DNA of 64,000 nucleotides from Panulirus ornatus (taxonomy: Eukaryota > Arthropoda > Malacostraca > Decapoda > Palinuridae): positions 19,055,117-19,119,116 of the forward strand of contig NC_092250.1 of NCBI RefSeq assembly GCF_036320965.1. The letters run 5' to 3'. Below the pieces are notes generated by a model that saw only the letters and a program-made list of their open reading frames with translations, was not told where the DNA came from and made no database searches. This document shows, piece after piece, positions 59,170 to 64,000 of this stretch. Made by a program: the position numbers and the translations under genes. Numbering within the stretch: position 1 is the first letter of the stretch; every line of letters starts with the position of its first letter.

Positions 59170-60490
59170 AGGTGGTATCATTGAGAGCAAAGTCTCATGA
59201 AAAACTTATCACTTCAAAGATGTTTACATTTCCCTGCTACTGGGGTTTGTACATTATACATAACAGCCAGAGTGTGAATGGATGCCACATGAGGTTGTTG
59301 TCTGTTTTATTCTGATCCTATGATGCTAAGGCATGATAAGAAGTTGTCATAAAAAACTACTTAGCCCCATGGCTTCCTCTCATTGAAAGGTGCAGCCCTG
59401 TCAAACCTGCTTTCATTAACCAGTAATGATAATATTTATATCAGTGCAAAGAAGCAAAAGCATCACCTAAAAATCTGATATCTAACAAATGCTTAAAATG
59501 TGCAGTAATGCTGCACATAAACAGTAGAGGTTGGGAAACAACTTGGATAACACTAATGAAACTTTACCTGCCAGTGTCCAGGAAATTACTGGAATATATG
59601 GAAGATACAGTTTTATGAGACAAAACACTAACTAAAAATGTGACAATGATAGTACTGACAAATAAAAGATTAGGATTAACTAAAGTCTTGGAAACATTGA
59701 AAAGGATTTTATGTCTTGAAAACAAAACTGATTTGTATATTGCTCCTTTATAAAGAAAATCAACAATAGAAACACTTTGGCAATAGTATCCAATGCAGGT
59801 GCAACACAAGCCCAATAATTATATTCATGAAACATAAATCCTTCCATAATTATAAAGTAACACCAAGGAAAGTATAAACAGACCCAAATAACCTTCAAAA
59901 ATTATAATCACTAGAAAAGGATCCAGCCAAGGTAATGTTTTATTCATTTTACACAGTATAACCATTTCTAGGTAAAGTGACAAACAAGATGTTAAGGTAA
60001 GCATCAAGAGCATTCTCCAGTCAATGATGCCATAGGAATTCTCGAAACATACAAGCTCAGCAACGTCAAGCGTTGAAAACAGTCTTTGTACCTTCTCTCT
60101 AAAGCAAGTGTGATACCAATATGTGAACTTTTGGGTAAAACTTAGACACCTCTTTAATGTTCTTTAAAAGTACCAGCTCCTTCTCTCAATAACAGTAACA
60201 AAATGTTTCAATCAATGCAAACAGTCATCAGTTTCCTATAATCTTGTACAGAACACCCTTAGAAAAAAACTTATATCAGTACTTTTTAATCTGACAATAA
60301 ATATCACTTTCCATGACAAAAGAACTTGAACCTTCAATTTTATCTGCAAAATCAATCCTAACATATGAGAATGGTATTATTATTCAACATTTTATCATGA
60401 ATCTTAACAAAAATGTATAAGGCTCAATACTAAGTGCACAATTTCTAAGAGGAAGACCTTAGCAAGTCCTGGGTGCTAAAACTATGACCC
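59170..60490. other. no gene seen
   Basis: AT-rich; short minus-strand frames near 59,560-60,010 have no support. Confidence 0.35.
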
Positions 60491-60494
60491 CTTT

Positions 60495-60499
<5 letters not shown>

Positions 60500-60552
<53 letters not shown>
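60500..60552. repeat. (TA)n microsatellite
   Basis: About 26 TA units. Confidence 0.95.
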
Positions 60553-60556
<4 letters not shown>

Positions 60557-60629
60557 GAAAGAGAATGTTTTGCAATAAAACTTCAATGTAAAGGTATGAA
60601 AAATGATGTGCTAATTTTTCACATAGATT

Positions 60630-60720
60630 TTCAAAAGTAGGAACTAAGGGAGGATTATTCCTCAAAAACTCAGTCCTCTGGTCCTGATGCTACCCAGCTG
60701 AGGCAGGAAAAAAGGAATGG
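60630..60720 (-). mobile_element. partial family B element
   Basis: Only the head half: GGGAGGATTATTCCTC, AACTCAGTCCTCTGGTCCTG and ATGCTACCCAGCTGAGGCAG. Confidence 0.6.
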
Positions 60721-60727
60721 TTAGATA

Positions 60728-60762
60728 TAAATATATATGTGTATATATATATATATATACAC
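60728..60762. repeat. short imperfect (TA)n
   Basis: TA-rich array with TGTG and CACA interruptions, at the tail side of the 60,763 copy. Confidence 0.85.
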
Positions 60763-60965
60763 ACGGAGAAAGAATACCGCCTATGTATTCTCTGTGTTGC
60801 AGAAGGCGACTGAAAGGAGTGGGAGCAGGTGGCTGGAAATCTTCCCTTCCTGTATTTTCAAAAGAAAGAATAGAGCAATGAGCCAAGTGAGGATTTTCCT
60901 TCTAAGGTTCTGTTGTCTGTTCTTAAAGTTTGCTACCTCGTTTACGTTAAAAATGATAAGCATGT
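60763..60965 (-). mobile_element. short SINE-like element (family B)
   Basis: Diverged copy: GAGAAAGAATACCGCC, AGAAGGCGACTGAAAGG, GTGAGGATTTTCC, TGTCTGTTCTTAAAG and TGCTACCTCGTTTACG. Confidence 0.75.
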
Positions 60966-60984
60966 ATGAAATACACATATATAT

Positions 60985-61215
60985 TTTCTTTATATATATT
61001 TGCCATTTCCCACATTAGGGAAGTAGTGTCAGGAGCAGATGAATGTGCCTCAGTGGGAAAAATCCTCACTTGGCCAGCATCTCTGTCCCTTCTTTCGGAA
61101 AAGTAAAACTTGAGGGGAGGATTTCCAGCCCCCCCCACCCCACTCCCATCCCTTTTAGTCACCTATGACACACTGAGAATATGTGGGAAGTATTCTTTCT
61201 CCTCTATCCCTATGG

Positions 61216-61217
<2 letters not shown>
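60985..61217 (+). mobile_element. short SINE-like element (family B), inverted neighbour
   Basis: Head GCCATTTCCCACATTAGGGA, then GAAAAATCCTCACTTGGCC, GAGGGGAGGATTTCCAGCC and CCTCTATCCCTATGGA, running straight into (TA)n at 61,218. It faces away from the 60,763 copy, head to head. Confidence 0.8.

Positions 61218-61251
<34 letters not shown>
61218..61251. repeat. (TA)n microsatellite
   Basis: Tail array of the 60,985 copy. Confidence 0.95.
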
Positions 61252-61252
<1 letters not shown>

Positions 61253-61340
61253 GAATATAGTGCATATTAACACACACTTTCATAGAACACATAATACCCT
61301 CTAACAGACATGATTTGAATTCTGGCTGTTGGAGCATTAT

Positions 61341-61388
<48 letters not shown>
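61341..61388. repeat. (TA)n microsatellite
   Basis: About 24 TA units. Confidence 0.95.
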
Positions 61389-61389
<1 letters not shown>

Positions 61390-61392
<3 letters not shown>

Positions 61393-62415
61393 CTTCTCCA
61401 CGTTGTTACAGTTGGTTCTGCCAAACCACCAAAAATATGCAACAGGACATGTGAAATACCTTGCAGGAGGAGTAACCTGATAGAAATTTTTTGACCTGCA
61501 ATGCACTTGGCATGATACATAGCACTTCAAAATCATCTCAAACAATAAGTGTAAATGATTAGATAAATATGTACTATATAATCAACACCACCAAGCAGTT
61601 AGCAAGCAGGCCATCTTTAGGAACAGACTCCCGTGAAACTTTCACATAAAGAAATATCACAAGAGTCATAGTATCAGAGACCTACTGGACCAACTTGCAT
61701 AAAGGTTTCAGCTTATCAGAAAATTAACCTTTGTTGCCAAAGACTGTAAGGACATTCACATCCTTAACTGGCCCACTTGATTTTTGTCAGTAGCTAATGC
61801 AAGAAAGCCCGCTGCTTGTAGCGCTTGATGCTTGTGTAAACAATCAAAAACAGAACACAGTAAGTCATCAATCAATGATGGAATACTGAGCTTAAAAATT
61901 AACCAAAAAGTCAATCATGGTAATGGATAATGAAGAAAAAATCTTCAAGGAAAATTATTCAGTTTTTAAGGATATGGAACATTAAATGTAGCCCAATACT
62001 CCGCTCTGAATAATAATAAATTCTTGCTGTGTGTTTTTGATAATTTACACAACGGTTTAACAAGAGATGTGTTTAACCTTCAGTAACAGTGCACAACTTC
62101 ACAGAAATATTGGCATGATTCACTCCAGAGAAGTCTAAAAGCAGTCTCTCTAGTATCCAATAAGGAAAACTGCTAAAACTGGGAAGGATAAAAATCACAA
62201 GATATGCCTGGTCAATCTTGATATATAACAAAAATTTCAATAAACTCCAATCTTAATTATGATGGGGGAAAATATAACAATTTACTCTAAAGTATTCAAC
62301 AACTGACAATAATTAATGGGAATTATGAATGCCAAATGCACTGTTTAGGCTATCTCTACTTCATTCCATAGAGACAGGCTCACTTTCTAAAATGTTCCAT
62401 AGTACCATCATTAAC
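61390..62415 (-). other. no exon seen; probably 3' UTR or flank of the capping-protein gene
   Basis: No coding frame or repeat was recognised. On the minus strand this is the DNA immediately after the cpa stop codon. Confidence 0.35.
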
Positions 62416-62417
62416 TA

Positions 62418-62621
62418 TTATTGCTTCTTAAGCTCCTTTCCCACAGAATATGAAACTATCTTATTCCAGTCAATCTTGGTACGCGTAACAGGCAGCTGAC
62501 GGCGCAAGGCCTTGAATGTTGTGTCTGACATAGTTTGGTAGTTTTCACTGATGGCCGTCTGATAATCATTTTCTTCTACCTCTATGAAGTGCACCAGATC
62601 TCGGGCAGTTTCTTCCTCACT
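62418..62621 (-). CDS. cpa: F-actin-capping protein subunit alpha, last coding exon
   Basis: Acceptor ATGTGTTTTCAG (62,622-62,633) opens phase 0, encoding 67 residues to the stop. The core [20 protein letters not shown], then [16 protein letters not shown], is the highly conserved C-terminal tail of CapZ alpha, the segment whose terminal helix contacts the barbed end of actin filaments. The end (SVGKELKKQ) differs from vertebrate tails. The protein works as a heterodimer with the beta subunit in the cytoplasm. Upstream exons lie beyond the window or were not recognised between 62,640 and 64,000. Multi-exon, unfused and full-length for this segment; no break is seen. Confidence 0.93.
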   Translation of the reverse strand, partial: SEEETARDLVHFIEVEENDYQTAISENYQTMSDTTFKALRRQLPVTRTKIDWNKIVSYSVGKELKKQ

Positions 62622-62820
62622 CTGAAAACACATAGATCCTATCAGCTACAGTTCCCATAGATTAAATGCAGGAATCATAGGTGAGATTAAGACAAATAAG
62701 CAACACACCATATAAAATCAAGTATCAAACCCACGGCACTATTTTCTGTAATTAAATTTTTGGTGAAACAATGGAAGAGCCCCCAGTTATGAGGTAAAGA
62801 TAATTTCTTATCTGAATAAC

Positions 62821-62903
62821 AGGAGGCATTACATATAACTTTAGTTCATTAGTATGCCTATCAGGAGGCATTACATATAACTTTAGTTCATTACAATGCC
62901 TAT
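62821..62903. repeat. 42-bp tandem duplication
   Basis: AGGAGGCATTACATATAACT and the following 22 nt occur twice, probably in an intron of the capping-protein gene. Confidence 0.9.
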
Positions 62904-63149
62904 ACATTGAAAATGCTGAAAGTAAGCACTAGTAAGATCAAGAGTTTTGTTTTAATAAGAAGAGCAGTAACAGTTCAGTTTAAATGGAAAGGAATTAGAT
63001 ACTGAGTTTAGGTAGTGGAAAGGAATACTTAAGTTATTAGAATCATGCACGAGAAAAGAATTAGATGTATGACGAGATTTCTGGTGATAGTGTGTGCATA
63101 ATTACCTATTTGTAATTACCCAATGTTACTGTGCAGGGAATGAGTTTTA

Positions 63150-63800
63150 CACTTAAGGGGCCCCATCTCTTGAACATTCTCTACTATCATATATCTTCTT
63201 AAATTCATGTATGATGTCTGCAACAGCTACGTCCTTAGTCATTACATTTCACTCATCCACCACTCTTAAATAACAAAAATGTACTTCTTTATATCATTTC
63301 TAACAAGTTACTTACTTTTATGTTATCTCCCCTGGTTGCCCTTTTCTCTACGTCTCTCAAAGAACTATTCACTGTCCACATCATCTATCTGTTTTAAACA
63401 CTTAAAGGTTGTGATTACGTCACCCCTCACTTTTCTCTCCTCCAAGGTAGGCAAATTTAAAACCTTTAGCCTTTCCCTGTACTCACTTAATTCTGGTACC
63501 ATCTTTGCTCCCTCTTCTGGACCTTCTCTACTTGGCTTTTGTAGGACATGGAAAGCTTACTAAAGATTTCATTATACATATACTTAAAAGTTATTCTGAT
63601 ATTTGCCACTAGACAGTTTGTCTCCTGAACAGGTTAGGAGGCAATGTAAACCCAAGTACTTCTAACACACAGAATCCTGGAGCTTATTGTCTGCTATGAA
63701 ATAGTCATACTGAGGCCTTCTTTTAATCTGGCCCATCCTCATTACTTTACATCTGCTTCTGTTGAATTTCATCAAACATGTATCAGACCAGATCTGGTAA
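63150..63800 (-). pseudogene. LINE remnant (third type), reverse-transcriptase C-terminus
   Basis: Minus frames read MKFNRSRCKVMRMGQI (63,770), then KYLGLH, MVPELSEYRERLKVLNLPTL, EERKVRGDVITTFKCLKQID and DVDSE, the familiar end of jockey/CR1/L2-like LINE proteins. Stops interrupt it in several places. It is probably intronic to the capping-protein gene. Confidence 0.75.
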
Positions 63801-63808
63801 GTGTGTGT

Positions 63809-63850
<42 letters not shown>
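63801..63850. repeat. (GT)n microsatellite
   Basis: About 24 GT units with one CT interruption. Confidence 0.95.
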
Positions 63851-64000
63851 TTAGTATTTGACTACTATTTCAGGGTTAAGTGGAGAGAGTTATACACTTG
63901 TGCTGCCCTATCTCTTAACCTTATATATATGTACCATGTCTTTGCACCTATCTGTGTATACACATGCACACACACACACACCCCAGCCTAAATCAGGTAC

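Overview
This is animal nuclear DNA, most likely from a decapod crustacean; that is inferred from overall character, not from a database match. The genes are split by GT-AG introns. There are more than twenty long (TA)n arrays, with (GA)n and (CA)n tracts, and retroposon debris is dense. No bacterial-type operons, rRNA genes, CRISPR arrays or intact tRNA genes were seen.

Genes that can be supported. (1) Positions 29,375-33,939 on the minus strand hold a five-exon, Golgi-type carbohydrate 6-O-sulfotransferase. Both PAPS-binding motifs and every splice junction are readable, but the last exon carries a +1 frameshift. (2) Positions 38,468-40,153 (minus) encode an acidic protein with ten-residue repeats and a C-terminal membrane anchor. 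(3) A 4.3-kb plus-strand exon (49,347-53,633) encodes about 1,400 residues of an unrecognised protein with SUMO-interaction-like motifs and Lys-rich repeats. Two upstream exons (28,340-28,424 and 47,222-47,295) join it in phase, which would nest genes 1 and 2 in its first intron on the opposite strand. (4) Positions 62,418-62,621 (minus) are the last coding exon of F-actin capping protein alpha. (5) At low confidence, a set of small minus-strand exons between 18,730 and 6,377, including a signal-peptide exon and a 24-nt microexon, reads through in one frame as a secreted protein.

Layout. 0-19 kb: candidate small exons, microsatellites, a hairpin, and the first composite LINE copy (11.1-12.3 kb). 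19-27 kb: intergenic sequence with SINE-like copies, a Penelope-type fragment and LINE debris. 27-34 kb: possible CCAAT-rich promoter, first exon of the large gene, then the sulfotransferase, whose introns and flanks are packed with minisatellites. 34-36.5 kb: a degenerate TATCCACA array, a cluster of TGACGTCA sites and G-rich tracts upstream of the sulfotransferase. 38-40.6 kb: the membrane-anchored gene and a minisatellite. 41-49 kb: repeats and LINE debris, probably intronic. 49-54 kb: the large exon. 55-61 kb: the second composite LINE copy, a second LINE family and SINE-like copies. 62-64 kb: the capping-protein exon and a third LINE type.

The most unusual signal is in the mobile elements. 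Two reverse-transcriptase elements are flanked by long inverted arms made of their own 3' end, with the same arm asymmetry in both copies. A 20-bp module (CCCGCGTTAGCGAGGTAGCG and variants) is shared between those arms and an unrelated short element. Six of seven short-element copies have a (TA)n array directly at the same end, which suggests that many of the arrays are retroposon tails.
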